Positions 24,804 through 33,474 are shown, counted from the first letter of the stretch. The stretch: 64,000 bases of DNA from an uncultured bacterium (GCA_902762495.1 CACWOL010000013.1:1-64000), one strand, 5' to 3'. Notes: generated from the letters alone by a model not told the origin. Numbers and translations are program-made.

Positions 24804-25664
24804 ATGAAATTGTTTACCGCAGTCGCCGCCATGCTGTGCGCCGGAGCCGCGGCGTTCGCGGCGGATTCCGCCGACGTAAAGGAATTTACGTTCGCCAACG
24901 ACGTGAAGGTGTACGCCATCCGCGACAAAGCCACGACGATGAAGTCCTCCCTTTTCAGCGACTATACCAAGACATCCTCCCTCAAGAAGGACAAGTTGAA
25001 ACCGGAGTATCCGGCATCCGTCAACTGCTTCGTGATGCGCTACAACTTCAAGACCTACCTGATCGACGCCGGAAACTTCGACCCGAAGGGCTCACTCGTC
25101 ACGAAGCTCGCCAGCATCAGCATCCGTCCGACCGCGGTCGACTACATCCTGCTCACCCATCTGCATCCGGACCACGTCGGCGGGCTCGTCGACAAGAACG
25201 GCAAGGCAGTCTTCCCGAACGCGAAAGTCTACATGTCCTACGAGGAATGGAAGCACTGGAACCCGATCATCGCCAAGCAGAAACCGACCGAACTGCTCCG
25301 CCAGTTCCGCGACGCCTACAACGGGCGTATCCAGACCCTGAATTTCGGCGAACCCATCGTGCCCGGCCTGTATGCCGTCAAGGCCGTCGGACACACGCCC
25401 GGCCATTGCTACTACCGTCAGGGCAAGCTCCGGTTCGTCGGCGACGTGGTGCACGCGGTCGATCTCCAGATCGAGCATCCCGAATACTGCGCTTCGTTCG
25501 ACGCCGACCAGAAACAGGCCTACCAGACCCGCGTGTCGTTCCTGGAGACCATGAGCAAGGAAGGCAACATCGTGTTCGGCGCGCATATCCCGTTCCCCGG
25601 CGCCGGTTACATCATGAAGGAAGAGAAAGGCTACAAATTCGATCCGTATCAGCCGAAAAAATAA
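24804..25664 (+). CDS. Secreted metallo-beta-lactamase-fold hydrolase
   Basis: A 286-residue protein. The signal peptide (KLFTAVAAMLCAGAAAFA, cleavage before ADSAD) sends it to the periplasm. The zinc motif THLHPDHVGG gives H119-x-H121-x-D123-H124; further ligands are in GHTPGHCY, FVGDVVHAVD and the C-terminal GAHIPFPG. This pattern fits the lactonase/AHL-hydrolase-like group rather than glyoxalase II. The substrate cannot be predicted. Start at 24804 behind GAGGTG; the upstream ATG at 24780 has no site. Confidence 0.82.
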   Translation: MKLFTAVAAMLCAGAAAFAADSADVKEFTFANDVKVYAIRDKATTMKSSLFSDYTKTSSLKKDKLKPEYPASVNCFVMRYNFKTYLIDAGNFDPKGSLVTKLASISIRPTAVDYILLTHLHPDHVGGLVDKNGKAVFPNAKVYMSYEEWKHWNPIIAKQKPTELLRQFRDAYNGRIQTLNFGEPIVPGLYAVKAVGHTPGHCYYRQGKLRFVGDVVHAVDLQIEHPEYCASFDADQKQAYQTRVSFLETMSKEGNIVFGAHIPFPGAGYIMKEEKGYKFDPYQPKK

Positions 25665-25761
25665 TGCGAAAACAGGCCGGTCCGGGCTTCAAAACCGACT
25701 GAAACCCCAGTTTTTTTTCCGAAAACCGCGTTTTTTTTCTGTTTTTTTGGCGATTTGCCAT

Positions 25762-25789
25762 TTGCATTTCTCAAGAAATCCGGTATAAT
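25762..25789 (+). promoter_or_regulatory. Promoter of the pseudopilin gene
   Basis: TTGCAT (25762-25767), 16-bp spacer, TATAAT (25784-25789). The predicted 5' end of the RNA carries a hairpin (TTCCCG/CGGGAA, 25806-25820) that could stabilise the message. Confidence 0.7.
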
Positions 25790-25888
25790 ATATAGTGTGC
25801 GCTATTTCCCGTCGCGGGAATGCGCCTGTCCTTCGAAACATACAAACATAACATACACAAAACAAACCAATCGAAAGGTAAGCTCAAA

Positions 25889-26791
25889 ATGAAACATTGC
25901 AAACAGGCGTTTACCCTCATTGAGCTGCTGGTCGTCATTTGTATCATCGCGATCCTGGCGTCCATGCTGCTGCCCGCTCTGCAGAGTGCGCGCGAGAGTG
26001 CCAGCACCGCGACCTGCATCAGCAACCTCGGTCAGTTCGCCAAGGCGTACCAGATGTATGCCACCAGCTACAACGACTTCATGCCCGCCCTCACGGACCC
26101 GCAGGGAACCAGCGGCAGCTGCGGATGGGAAGACGCCCTGATGCTGGCGATCGGCCAGGATCCGGCGAAGAACCCTCCCTTCAAGAAGGCTCTGTTCTGC
26201 GACGGCGACGCCTCCAGTGAAACCGCGTCTTCGGGCGGCAACAAGAAGTCCTACGCCCTCAACAACCTCAAGCAGGCCATTCATCCGTACATCCCGGATA
26301 CGCTCGGGAAAAAAGGCGTGATCGGTTTGAAGAAGAACGCCAACATGGGCTACATCAGCGGCAACAAGACGACCTCCGTCTACACCGCTTCCGACCTGAT
26401 CATCATCGGCGAATGCCCCACCGAAAGCAATACCATCGGCAATGCGAAATTCAGCGCCTCGGATGCGGCCAGCAACTCCGGCACCGCCAGCGCCATCCAT
26501 CAGCAGATCTGCATCAAGCCGAAGCGTTACACGACGCACAGCTCCGCCGGTGAGCTGTTCCTCGACGGCCATGCCAAGCACATGAGACCCCAGCAGACCC
26601 TTCCCTCGAAGGCAAAGGATGATGGAAAAACGCAGATCGACGGCAATTTCTTTATTGAGACCAAGACTTCCTACTCCGACGGCACCAAGAAGCTCGCTTC
26701 CACCGCCTGGGGAAGCTGGACGGACTGCCCGAATCGCAAAGTAGGAACTGATTGCGAAGGTGAATCCGCCGGCACCTGCAGAAAGAAATAA
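25889..26791 (+). CDS. Type II secretion/type IV pilin-like pseudopilin
   Basis: A 300-residue prepilin-like protein. A short leader (MKHCKQA) precedes FTLIELLVVICIIAILASML, the methylation and membrane helix motif. The residue before the cleavage site is Ala rather than the usual Gly. The rest is the large extracytoplasmic domain of the DUF1559-like group expanded in Lentisphaerae and Planctomycetes, with TCISNLGQFAKAYQMY and the late LFLDGHAKHM. Six or more Cys could form disulfides. Start at 25889; ribosome binding site GAAAGG. Probably a surface or secretion-system component; no other secretion genes adjoin it. Confidence 0.85.
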   Translation: MKHCKQAFTLIELLVVICIIAILASMLLPALQSARESASTATCISNLGQFAKAYQMYATSYNDFMPALTDPQGTSGSCGWEDALMLAIGQDPAKNPPFKKALFCDGDASSETASSGGNKKSYALNNLKQAIHPYIPDTLGKKGVIGLKKNANMGYISGNKTTSVYTASDLIIIGECPTESNTIGNAKFSASDAASNSGTASAIHQQICIKPKRYTTHSSAGELFLDGHAKHMRPQQTLPSKAKDDGKTQIDGNFFIETKTSYSDGTKKLASTAWGSWTDCPNRKVGTDCEGESAGTCRKK

Positions 26792-26860
26792 TATCTGAAT
26801 ATGCCTGACGGGATTCCGCGGTCGCGGCATCCCGCAGATAAAAAGCATTGACAGTCAGAT

Positions 26861-26893
26861 GGCTCCGAGTGTTTTCGGAGCCGTCTTTTTTTT
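26861..26893 (+). terminator. Terminator of the pseudopilin gene
   Basis: 8-bp stem GGCTCCGA/TCGGAGCC (26861-26868, 26875-26882) followed by a run of T. Confidence 0.85.
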
Positions 26894-26927
26894 CGAAAAA
26901 AGTGTAGGAAAAGGCGAAAAGAAAGGC

Positions 26928-26955
26928 TTGACTTTTCTTTGACGCATGATATAGT
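26928..26955 (+). promoter_or_regulatory. Promoter of the structured-leader operon
   Basis: TTGACT (26928-26933), 16-bp spacer, extended -10 TGaTATAGT (hexamer 26950-26955). Confidence 0.75.
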
Positions 26956-26961
26956 ATTGGA

Positions 26962-27096
26962 AATAAAGAATCCGGGGCGGCATGAAGCCGCTGTCGGGGA
27001 TGCAGAAGCATTCAGCCCCCCGGATTCCGCACGAAATTTCTTCACAACCGCCTCATGACGAGGCAATGTTTCCCCGAAAGGAACAAGGAGGCCAAC
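26962..27096 (+). ncRNA. Highly structured 5' leader, candidate riboswitch
   Basis: The 135-nt leader contains a perfect 10-bp helix GAATCCGGGG/CCCCGGATTC (26968-26977 with 27018-27027) closing two small hairpins, CGGC-ATGAA-GCCG (26978-26990) and ATGC-AGAA-GCAT (27000-27011), i.e. a three-way junction. A second GGGG (26996-26999) can compete for the C-run. Downstream, GCCTC (27050-27054) can pair either with GAGGC at 27060-27064 or with GAGGC at 27088-27092, which is part of the ribosome binding site AAGGAGG. This has the form of an aptamer plus translational switch. It matches no riboswitch class I know; the ligand is unknown. Confidence 0.55.
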
Positions 27097-27450
27097 ATGG
27101 CATGTTTCACCGCCCCTCTCGCCGCCGCAATCGCAGCCGGAGTCGCCCGCCGCACAGTCGCGCACCAGGAATCGTCCGAAACCATCAGCTGGGCCACGAA
27201 GCTGGGCTGGCTTGAAAAGCTCTCCTTCGGCGGATGCGCCCTGCTCGCATTCGAACACATCTGGCACGGCGAGATCATCTTCCAGTTCCCGTTCCTGACC
27301 GGAGTCCGCGACGGCAACACCGCGGAAGTCCTGCGCGAGATCGCGACGGTCGGCGGCGCCATGACGGCGCTCATCCTCGCCGTCTGGATCGGAATGCTGA
27401 TCGTCAGCTCCGCCATCGTCAAGCGCAAAACCGCTGTTGCGGAGGGATAA
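27097..27450 (+). CDS. 118-aa membrane protein under structured leader
   Basis: A 117-residue protein: short N-terminus MACFTAPLAAAIAAGVARR, a polar stretch, then two membrane segments (SFGGCALLAFEHIW and MTALILAVWIGMLIVSSAIV). The conserved-looking FEHIWHGEI has two His and a Glu at the membrane border, possibly a metal or haem site. I recall similar MACF-starting proteins in anaerobes but no function. The start is behind a strong AAGGAGG. It probably shares a transcript with the aldo/keto reductase 55 bp downstream, so a redox-linked role is possible. Confidence 0.6.
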   Translation: MACFTAPLAAAIAAGVARRTVAHQESSETISWATKLGWLEKLSFGGCALLAFEHIWHGEIIFQFPFLTGVRDGNTAEVLREIATVGGAMTALILAVWIGMLIVSSAIVKRKTAVAEG

Positions 27451-27505
27451 CTTTTCCTTCGTCGTTCCCGGAACTTAAACCCCAATCATATCCGAGGTTT
27501 TGAAT

Positions 27506-28939
27506 ATGAATCGAAGAGAGTTTATCAAAGAGACCGCCGCGCTCACCGCGCTCGCCGCGATGTCCCGCCTCGCCGCGCAGACAGGCGTCGCTCCGGCAGA
27601 CGCGAAATCGTCCGAGCCTGCGAAAGACGCGGCCAAGAAGGTCACGCGCCGCAAATACAAGAAGACCGATCTCACGGTCCCGCTCCTCGGCTACGGCATG
27701 ATGCGCCTTCCCCAGAAGAACGGCAAGATTGACCGCGAGGAAGCGCAGAAGCTCGTCGACACGGCCATGGCCGCCGGGCTGAACTACTTCGACACCGCCC
27801 AGCCGTACCACAACGGCGAAAGCCAGCAGTTCCTCGGCGAGGCGATGAAGAAGTACGACCGCAAATCCTACATGATCGCCACCAAGCTCCCGCTCTGGTC
27901 GCTCCGCAGTCTCGCCGAGGCGGAGACCACGTTCAAGGGCCAGCTCGAAGCCTGCAAGACGGATTATTTCGACTTCTACCTGATGCACGCGTTCAACGCG
28001 AACAGCTTCCGCACCTTCGAGAATCTCAAGCTTTACGATTACTTCAAGAAGCAGAAAGACGCCGGAGTCATCAAGCATCTCGGCTTCTCCTTCCACGATT
28101 CCGCGCAGGCTCTCGAACCCATCGTCAACGCGCACGAATGGGATTTCGTTCAGATCCAGCTCAATTTCGTCGACTGGGACAATCAGACCAATGCCAAGCG
28201 CATGTACGAATTCCTGACCTCGAAGGACATCCCCGTCATCATCATGGAGCCGCTTCAGGGCGGCAAGCTCGCCACGCTTACCCCCGCGGCCGTCGAGGTC
28301 CTCAGAAAGGCCGATCCGAAGGCGTCCGCGGCGAAATGGGCGTTCCGTTACGCCGCCTCGCTCCCGAACGTCCTCACGGTCCTCAGCGGCATGACCACGA
28401 TGGAAGTGCTGAAGGAAAACATCGAGACCTTCACCGACTTCAAGCCGCTGACCGACGCCGAGCGCAAGGTCCTCGACGAGGCGCGCGACGTGTATCTGGG
28501 CGTCTCCAAGAGTCGCGTCCCCTGCACGACATGCAGATACTGCGTCAATGAATGCCCGGTCAAGATCGAGATTCCCGCAGTATTCACGGCTTGGAACGAC
28601 TTCTGCGAAAAGAAGGATGAGGCCGCGTTCAAGGAAGCCTACAATAAGCTTTCCGTCAAGGCGAGCGCCTGCATCGGGTGCCGCCGTTGCGTCAGAAGAT
28701 GCCCGCAGCAGATCGATATCCCGACCGAACTCCAAAAGATCGCACAGGCCGCGGGCGACAATGCCGGCGGAAACCGTCGCGGCGGTCGTCAGGGCGGCGC
28801 CGGTGGTCCCGGAGGCCAGCGTCCCGGCAGCGGCATGGGCGGCGGCTTCGGCGGAGGCCAGCGTCCCGGCGGCTTCGGAGGAGGCATGGGCGGCGGCATG
28901 GGCGGCTTCGGCGGCGGTCAGCGTCCCGGCGGCCGCTGA
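27506..28939 (+). CDS. Exported aldo/keto reductase with two 4Fe-4S clusters and Gly-rich tail
   Basis: A 477-residue protein. A twin-arginine-type leader (MNRREFIKETAAL) suggests export in folded form. The aldo/keto reductase barrel (about residues 45-330) has the tetrad positions in FDTAQPYHNG (D, Y), ATKLP (K) and LMHAF (H). A ferredoxin domain follows with CTTCRYCVNECP and CIGCRRCVRRCP, so two 4Fe-4S clusters. The last about 55 residues are Gly/Arg/Gln/Pro repeats (units such as GGGQRPGG), not part of the family. The start at 27506 follows GAGG. It likely passes electrons between clusters and an unknown substrate. Confidence 0.85.
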   Translation: MNRREFIKETAALTALAAMSRLAAQTGVAPADAKSSEPAKDAAKKVTRRKYKKTDLTVPLLGYGMMRLPQKNGKIDREEAQKLVDTAMAAGLNYFDTAQPYHNGESQQFLGEAMKKYDRKSYMIATKLPLWSLRSLAEAETTFKGQLEACKTDYFDFYLMHAFNANSFRTFENLKLYDYFKKQKDAGVIKHLGFSFHDSAQALEPIVNAHEWDFVQIQLNFVDWDNQTNAKRMYEFLTSKDIPVIIMEPLQGGKLATLTPAAVEVLRKADPKASAAKWAFRYAASLPNVLTVLSGMTTMEVLKENIETFTDFKPLTDAERKVLDEARDVYLGVSKSRVPCTTCRYCVNECPVKIEIPAVFTAWNDFCEKKDEAAFKEAYNKLSVKASACIGCRRCVRRCPQQIDIPTELQKIAQAAGDNAGGNRRGGRQGGAGGPGGQRPGSGMGGGFGGGQRPGGFGGGMGGGMGGFGGGQRPGGR

Positions 28940-29008
28940 TTCGCCTGCCAGCACGCATCTGCCCGACTTGCATTCTTCAGGTCGGCTGCCCTGCATCAAA
29001 AACCATCG

Positions 29009-29047
29009 AACGGACTCGGGCTTTTCCGCCCGGGTCCGTTGTTTTTT
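29009..29047 (+). terminator. Terminator after the aldo/keto reductase
   Basis: 13-bp stem AACGGACTCGGGC/GCCCGGGTCCGTT with a 6-nt loop, followed by TTGTTTTTT. Confidence 0.85.
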
Positions 29048-29089
29048 CCGCGCGCGTGTTCTTTTTGCCTTTTTTATCCGAAAGCATGC

Positions 29090-29118
29090 TTGATTTTGCG
29101 CCGGAACGACTGTATATT
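29090..29118 (+). promoter_or_regulatory. Promoter of thyX
   Basis: TTGATT (29090-29095), 17-bp spacer, TG-preceded TATATT (29113-29118). Confidence 0.7.
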
Positions 29119-29170
29119 GATGCGAACTCCATTTAATGAAACATAATCTCAAGCGGAAGGAACGACTGAA

Positions 29171-29872
29171 ATGGCTCTGACACACGTGAACGTGCCACCG
29201 GAAAATCATGTGAAAGTACTCGACGGACAAGGCTGGGTCGGGCTGATCGACACGCTCGGCACCGAGACCACGATCGTGAACGCCGCCCGCGTTTCGTTCG
29301 GAAAGATCCGTCAGGAGATGGACGAGCGCGACGTGGCGCTGCTGCACTACCTGATCGAGAACCGCCACACCAGCCCGCTCGAGCACATCGTGTTCACGTT
29401 CAGCGTGCATTGTCCGCTCTTCGTGCGCGGCCAGTGGCACCGTCACCGCACCTGGTCGTACAACGAGATCTCGCGCCGCTACACCGAAATCGACATGGAG
29501 TTCTACGTGCCGCCGAAACTCCGCAAGCAGGCCGAAAACAACCGTCAGGCATCCGTCGCCTGCGAGGACTTCGACGACGCCGCGCTCCGCGAGGTCATCC
29601 GCGCCCAGAACGAACAGTCCCTGAAGACGTACGAATCCCTCCTCGCCGCCGGCGTCTGCCGCGAACAGGCGCGCGGCGTGCTCTCCCAGAACATGATGGT
29701 CACGTTCTGGGGCACGGTCGACCTGAGCAACCTGATCCACTTCCTGGAACTGCGCGACAGCGAACACGCCCAGTGGGAAATCCGCGAATACGCGAAGGCG
29801 ATCAAGAAGCTCATCAAGCCCGTGGTCCCGCATGTGGCCGAATACTACGAATCCAAGGGCGAAGTCTGGTAA
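29171..29872 (+). CDS. thyX: Flavin-dependent thymidylate synthase
   Basis: A 233-residue enzyme methylating dUMP with methylene-tetrahydrofolate and FADH2. The ThyX signature R91-H-R-x2-S-x-N-E-x-S-x-R103 is intact (RHRTWSYNEISRR). Other family blocks are SPLEHIVFTFSVHCPLFVRGQ and LSNLIHFLELRDSEHAQWEI. Ribosome binding site AAGGAA. Use of ThyX implies that folate need not be regenerated through DHFR after this step. The next gene starts 25 bp downstream and may be co-transcribed. Confidence 0.96.
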   Translation: MALTHVNVPPENHVKVLDGQGWVGLIDTLGTETTIVNAARVSFGKIRQEMDERDVALLHYLIENRHTSPLEHIVFTFSVHCPLFVRGQWHRHRTWSYNEISRRYTEIDMEFYVPPKLRKQAENNRQASVACEDFDDAALREVIRAQNEQSLKTYESLLAAGVCREQARGVLSQNMMVTFWGTVDLSNLIHFLELRDSEHAQWEIREYAKAIKKLIKPVVPHVAEYYESKGEVW

Positions 29873-29897
29873 CGCCCGTTTTCCGCGTGGCGGCTGA

Positions 29898-31784
29898 ATG
29901 ACCGAGTATCTGGTGCATCTGTGCGGCGGAGTCCTTCCGGCCATGCTCGCGGCGCTCGCCTTCGCGGCGGGATTCGCGGGCACCGGATACGGATTCCTGC
30001 GCGTGTGCGGCCTCGGACGCGGCCTGATGCGCGGCCTGACGCTGTGGCTGGTCTCCCTCGCCGCCGGGTTCGCCGTTTGCGCGTTCTTCTGCGCCGCCGT
30101 CCTGATGAGCCTCGGCACGGGGACGTTCCCGTGTTCGATCTGCCTCTTTCCCGTGCTCGCCGGGATCGGATGCCTGATCCGCTTCAGAAAAGAAATCTTT
30201 CCCTCGTTTTCCGTTCAGGACCGGATGCCGTTCCCGGTCCTGATCGTCCTGGTCCCCCTGCTCTTCCTCTCCATCGGGGCATTCCAGTACCCGGCGAGCT
30301 GGGATGAATGCGTCTACCAGCTCGCCGTGCCGCAGCGATGGCTCGCGGACGGCCGCGTCCGGCTGTACCGCGACCTGCCGTATTCCGGCTTCCCGATGCT
30401 TCCGCAGTTCCTGTACGTGCCGATGATGAAGTTTGCCGGACTGGCGGCGGTCAAGTTCCTGCTGTTCGGCGGGGCTGCGTGCCTCTTCGCTTCGCTGGCG
30501 CTTCTGGCGTGCGGCGGCATCCGGCGCAACCTGATCGGCGCATGCGTTTTCGCCGGGTCGTTTCTGATCGCGCCGCTGACGGTGCATGTGATGATCTCCG
30601 GCTACGTCGAACCGATGATGGGTTCGATCCTGGCAGCCGGGCTCCTGCTCGCGGACGCCGCGCTGAAAGCCCCAGGAAAACGCTCCGGCTCGCCCGGATT
30701 CGCAGTCGCATGCGGGATTCTGGCCGGAGCGATGGCGGCGTTCAAGCTGACGGGCGGATTCGCCGGGGCGGCGCTTCTGCTGTATATCCTGTTGCGGAAA
30801 CGTAGCGGACACATACGATTCGCGATTCTGGCCGCGCTCGCGGGTACACTGTTCGCGTTGTTGTTCTACCAGCGTCCATGGATCACAACGGGTAATCCGT
30901 GTTATCCATACCTCGCCGGTATCTTCGGCACACCGGAGGCAATGACCTCCTCCTTCCACCATGAACTCGGCATGGCGAAGTTCGCCGATCGTTCCGTCGT
31001 GACGGTGATCCTGCTTCTGCCGGGGCTCACGTTTCCCGCGCTTTCCCGGATGTTCGACGGGGTGTACGGGCTTCAGACGCCCCTGTGGGCGTTCCTGGTC
31101 CTGGCCGCACTCTGGCGCCGCCCGAAACGCATTTGCGCGGCGCTCCTGCCGCTGCTCTTCCTCTTCGGCTTCTGGCTGCAGACATCGCCGCAGGCGCGCT
31201 TCCTGATTCCCGCGCTGGCGTTCCTCGCGCTCATCATGCGCGACGCCTTCCCGATCTTCCGGGGAGGCGCCGGACGGACCGTCCTGTGGACAGCGGTCGC
31301 GTTCTCCGTGTTTTCATTCCCGCCGTCCGTGATCTCCAGTTACGGTGCAAACCTGCGTGCGACGGCATCGGGCGGGGACGGTCGGCGCGACGTCCTGTAC
31401 GGACGCACCGGGGACAGCATGCTGCCTGCCGTGGACATCCTGCGCGACCGCCTCGCAAACGGCGGCAAATGCCTGCTGATTCTGGAGGAACGCACGTTGT
31501 ACTTCCCGCGCGGATGCGAGATCGGCACGCCATTTTTCCAGGACAAGTATTTCCCCGGCGGGAAGATCCCGGACGCGGACGGCCTGCTGAAACTGCTGGA
31601 CGACGGCGGATTCACCTGTCTGTACATACGGCCGCCGGAGCAAAACCCGGATTATCTACCGCAGGCCGCCGAACTCTGGGCGGACGACATGCACGCGGCG
31701 CTGGAAACACTGGTGAAACGCGGCGCTCTTCAACGCGAACCGATGCCCGGTGGCGCGAAGCTTTATACCCGAATCCGCCGCTGA
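29898..31784 (+). CDS. GT-C-type polytopic membrane protein
   Basis: A 628-residue protein with about 12 or more membrane segments and a C-terminal soluble portion (about the last 130 residues, from ATASGGDGRRDVLYG). The loop after the third helix pair (YPASWDECVYQLAVPQRWL) carries the acidic pair expected of GT-C glycosyltransferases that use polyprenyl-phosphate sugars. Sequence similarity to the other GT-C-like protein of this window (15538-17238) is not obvious, so they are probably distinct families. Start ATG 29898 lacks a strong ribosome binding site, suggesting coupling with thyX. Substrate unknown. Confidence 0.6.
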   Translation: MTEYLVHLCGGVLPAMLAALAFAAGFAGTGYGFLRVCGLGRGLMRGLTLWLVSLAAGFAVCAFFCAAVLMSLGTGTFPCSICLFPVLAGIGCLIRFRKEIFPSFSVQDRMPFPVLIVLVPLLFLSIGAFQYPASWDECVYQLAVPQRWLADGRVRLYRDLPYSGFPMLPQFLYVPMMKFAGLAAVKFLLFGGAACLFASLALLACGGIRRNLIGACVFAGSFLIAPLTVHVMISGYVEPMMGSILAAGLLLADAALKAPGKRSGSPGFAVACGILAGAMAAFKLTGGFAGAALLLYILLRKRSGHIRFAILAALAGTLFALLFYQRPWITTGNPCYPYLAGIFGTPEAMTSSFHHELGMAKFADRSVVTVILLLPGLTFPALSRMFDGVYGLQTPLWAFLVLAALWRRPKRICAALLPLLFLFGFWLQTSPQARFLIPALAFLALIMRDAFPIFRGGAGRTVLWTAVAFSVFSFPPSVISSYGANLRATASGGDGRRDVLYGRTGDSMLPAVDILRDRLANGGKCLLILEERTLYFPRGCEIGTPFFQDKYFPGGKIPDADGLLKLLDDGGFTCLYIRPPEQNPDYLPQAAELWADDMHAALETLVKRGALQREPMPGGAKLYTRIRR

Positions 31785-31805
31785 ATCCTTTTTTTTAGCA
31801 CGAAC

Positions 31806-33221
31806 TCACGTCGGACGGGAGCTCTTCGCGCACTTGCAGGAACGCCCCAGACCGACGGGATGCTTCGCACCGACGTTGGTGCGCTTGCCCTTCAGGCGGG
31901 CGCGGATTTCGTACACATAGTAGACTAGCAGCATCACGCCGGTGATGGTCCATGTGATGCCGGAGGCGAAGCACGCGCCGGTGTAGCCGAACCATTTCGC
32001 GAGGAAAAGCGCCGTGAAAATACGGCTGAGCGTCTCCATCGCGCCGCCGAGCAGCGGCACCAGCGAACACCCCATGCCCTGGAGCGTATTGCGGAAGATC
32101 AGGATCATGCCGAGCGAGATGTATGCGGGCGCGACCGTGAAGATGTACTGGCGCCCTGCCTTCAGGATCTCCGGTGACGCCTCGATATCCAGGAACATCT
32201 GAAGCAGTTGCGCGCTGAACACCATCATCAGGATCGCCCCAGCCACGGAAATGACCGCCGTGATCAGCCATCCGCTGCGCACGCCGACCAGGATGCGCCG
32301 GTAGTTGTTCGCGCCGCTGTTCTGCGCCGTGTACGCCGCCAGCGTCGTGCCGATCGCGAAGAACGGGATGCAGATCAGCCCCTCGAGGCGGCCCGCGGCG
32401 GTCGTCGCCGCCACCGTGCCCGACCCGAACTGGTTGAACGCGCTTTGCAGGATCACGCAGCCGAGCCCGGTCACGGAGAACTGGAGTGCCATCGGAACCG
32501 CCACGCGCAGATGCTCCCAGTAGAACCGCCAGTCGACGCGCCAGTCGGAACGTCCCGCGGGCAGGAGCTCCGGGAATTTCTTCAGGATGATCCCGAGGCA
32601 GATCAGGCCGGAAACGAGCTGCGAGAAGACGGTCGCGTACGCCGCGCCCGCCACGTCCAGGTTGAACTTGCAGACCAAGATCAGGTCGAGCCCGGCGTTC
32701 AGGAACGACGAGAACACGATCACGTACAGCGGACGCTTGCTGTCCCCCAGCGAACGCATCAGGAACGACATCAGCAGATAGAACGTCATGGACGGCGTGC
32801 CCGCCACGATGATCCGCAGATACTTCAGCGAATCTTCCAGAATGTTGTCCGGCGTCTTCATCATGACCAGAATCGGCCGCAGAAAAGCCAGAAACACCAG
32901 CGTGACCGCCGCCACCAGCGCGGAACAAAGCACAATCGACGCGCAGAACGAACGCCGCACGCCGGGCGCGTCCTTCGCGCCGAACCTCTGTCCCGTAATG
33001 ATCGTGAACCCGGCGGGAAGCCCCCAGAAGAACCCGAGCAGCATGAAGATGACCGATCCGGCGTTGCCGACCGCGGCGAGCTTGTCCGGGCCGCACCAGC
33101 GCCCCACGATCATCAGGTCGACCATGGTGTACAGCTGGTTGCAGGCGTTTCCGATCGCCAGAGGGATCGAAAAAAGCAGAATGATTTTCAGGGGATTTCC
33201 CCTCGTAAGGTCTTTTGCCAT
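31806..33221 (-). CDS. MATE-family efflux protein
   Basis: A 471-residue, 12-helix multidrug/toxin exporter driven by Na+ or H+. The opening LTRGNPLKIILLFSIPLAIG followed by YTMVDLMIVGRW and AAVGNAGSVIFMLLGFF is typical of the DinF/NorM group. A second repeat half begins near IPFFAIGTTLAAYTAQNSGA. A short Cys-containing tail (GRSCKCAKSS) is not part of the family. Start ATG 33221 behind GAGGGGG. Convergent with the upstream plus-strand GT-C gene, with 21 bp between stops and no stem-loop. Confidence 0.9.
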   Translation of the reverse strand: MAKDLTRGNPLKIILLFSIPLAIGNACNQLYTMVDLMIVGRWCGPDKLAAVGNAGSVIFMLLGFFWGLPAGFTIITGQRFGAKDAPGVRRSFCASIVLCSALVAAVTLVFLAFLRPILVMMKTPDNILEDSLKYLRIIVAGTPSMTFYLLMSFLMRSLGDSKRPLYVIVFSSFLNAGLDLILVCKFNLDVAGAAYATVFSQLVSGLICLGIILKKFPELLPAGRSDWRVDWRFYWEHLRVAVPMALQFSVTGLGCVILQSAFNQFGSGTVAATTAAGRLEGLICIPFFAIGTTLAAYTAQNSGANNYRRILVGVRSGWLITAVISVAGAILMMVFSAQLLQMFLDIEASPEILKAGRQYIFTVAPAYISLGMILIFRNTLQGMGCSLVPLLGGAMETLSRIFTALFLAKWFGYTGACFASGITWTITGVMLLVYYVYEIRARLKGKRTNVGAKHPVGLGRSCKCAKSSRPT

Positions 33222-33263
33222 GAATAGCCCCCTCGTATGTCTTTCGTAAACAGGGCAAATAAT

Positions 33264-33292
33264 AATATACTCTCGTTTTCAACGTTTTTCAA
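33264..33292 (-). promoter_or_regulatory. Promoter of the MATE gene
   Basis: Minus strand TTGAAA (33287-33292), 17-bp spacer, TATATT (33264-33269). Confidence 0.65.
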
Positions 33293-33387
33293 TCGAAAAA
33301 ACAAACATGTATGCAAATGTCCGGGGGCTATGCCGCCATGCGCAGGACGGGTTCCGCTGTTTTTTCCGGCTTTTCCCGGATGCCGTC

Positions 33388-33416
33388 TTGAAAAAAGCCC
33401 CGGATGATGGTATAGT
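33388..33416 (+). promoter_or_regulatory. Promoter of the CPA2 antiporter gene
   Basis: TTGAAA (33388-33393), 17-bp spacer, extended -10 TGgTATAGT (hexamer 33411-33416). Confidence 0.7.
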
Positions 33417-33474
33417 ACGGGGAAGCGAAAAAAGCTTTTTTCCGCCGCCCGAAAACCAGCAACACCGGAATACC

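Noticed and set aside
28754-28936. Short GC-rich direct repeats that could suggest a repeat array or CRISPR
   Set aside because: They are in frame within the reductase and encode its Gly-rich tail; unit length and spacing are irregular.
27419-30118. 899-codon open frame on the minus strand
   Set aside because: It runs antisense to the aldo/keto reductase and thyX, both with clear motifs, promoters and ribosome binding sites. High GC keeps the opposite frame open.
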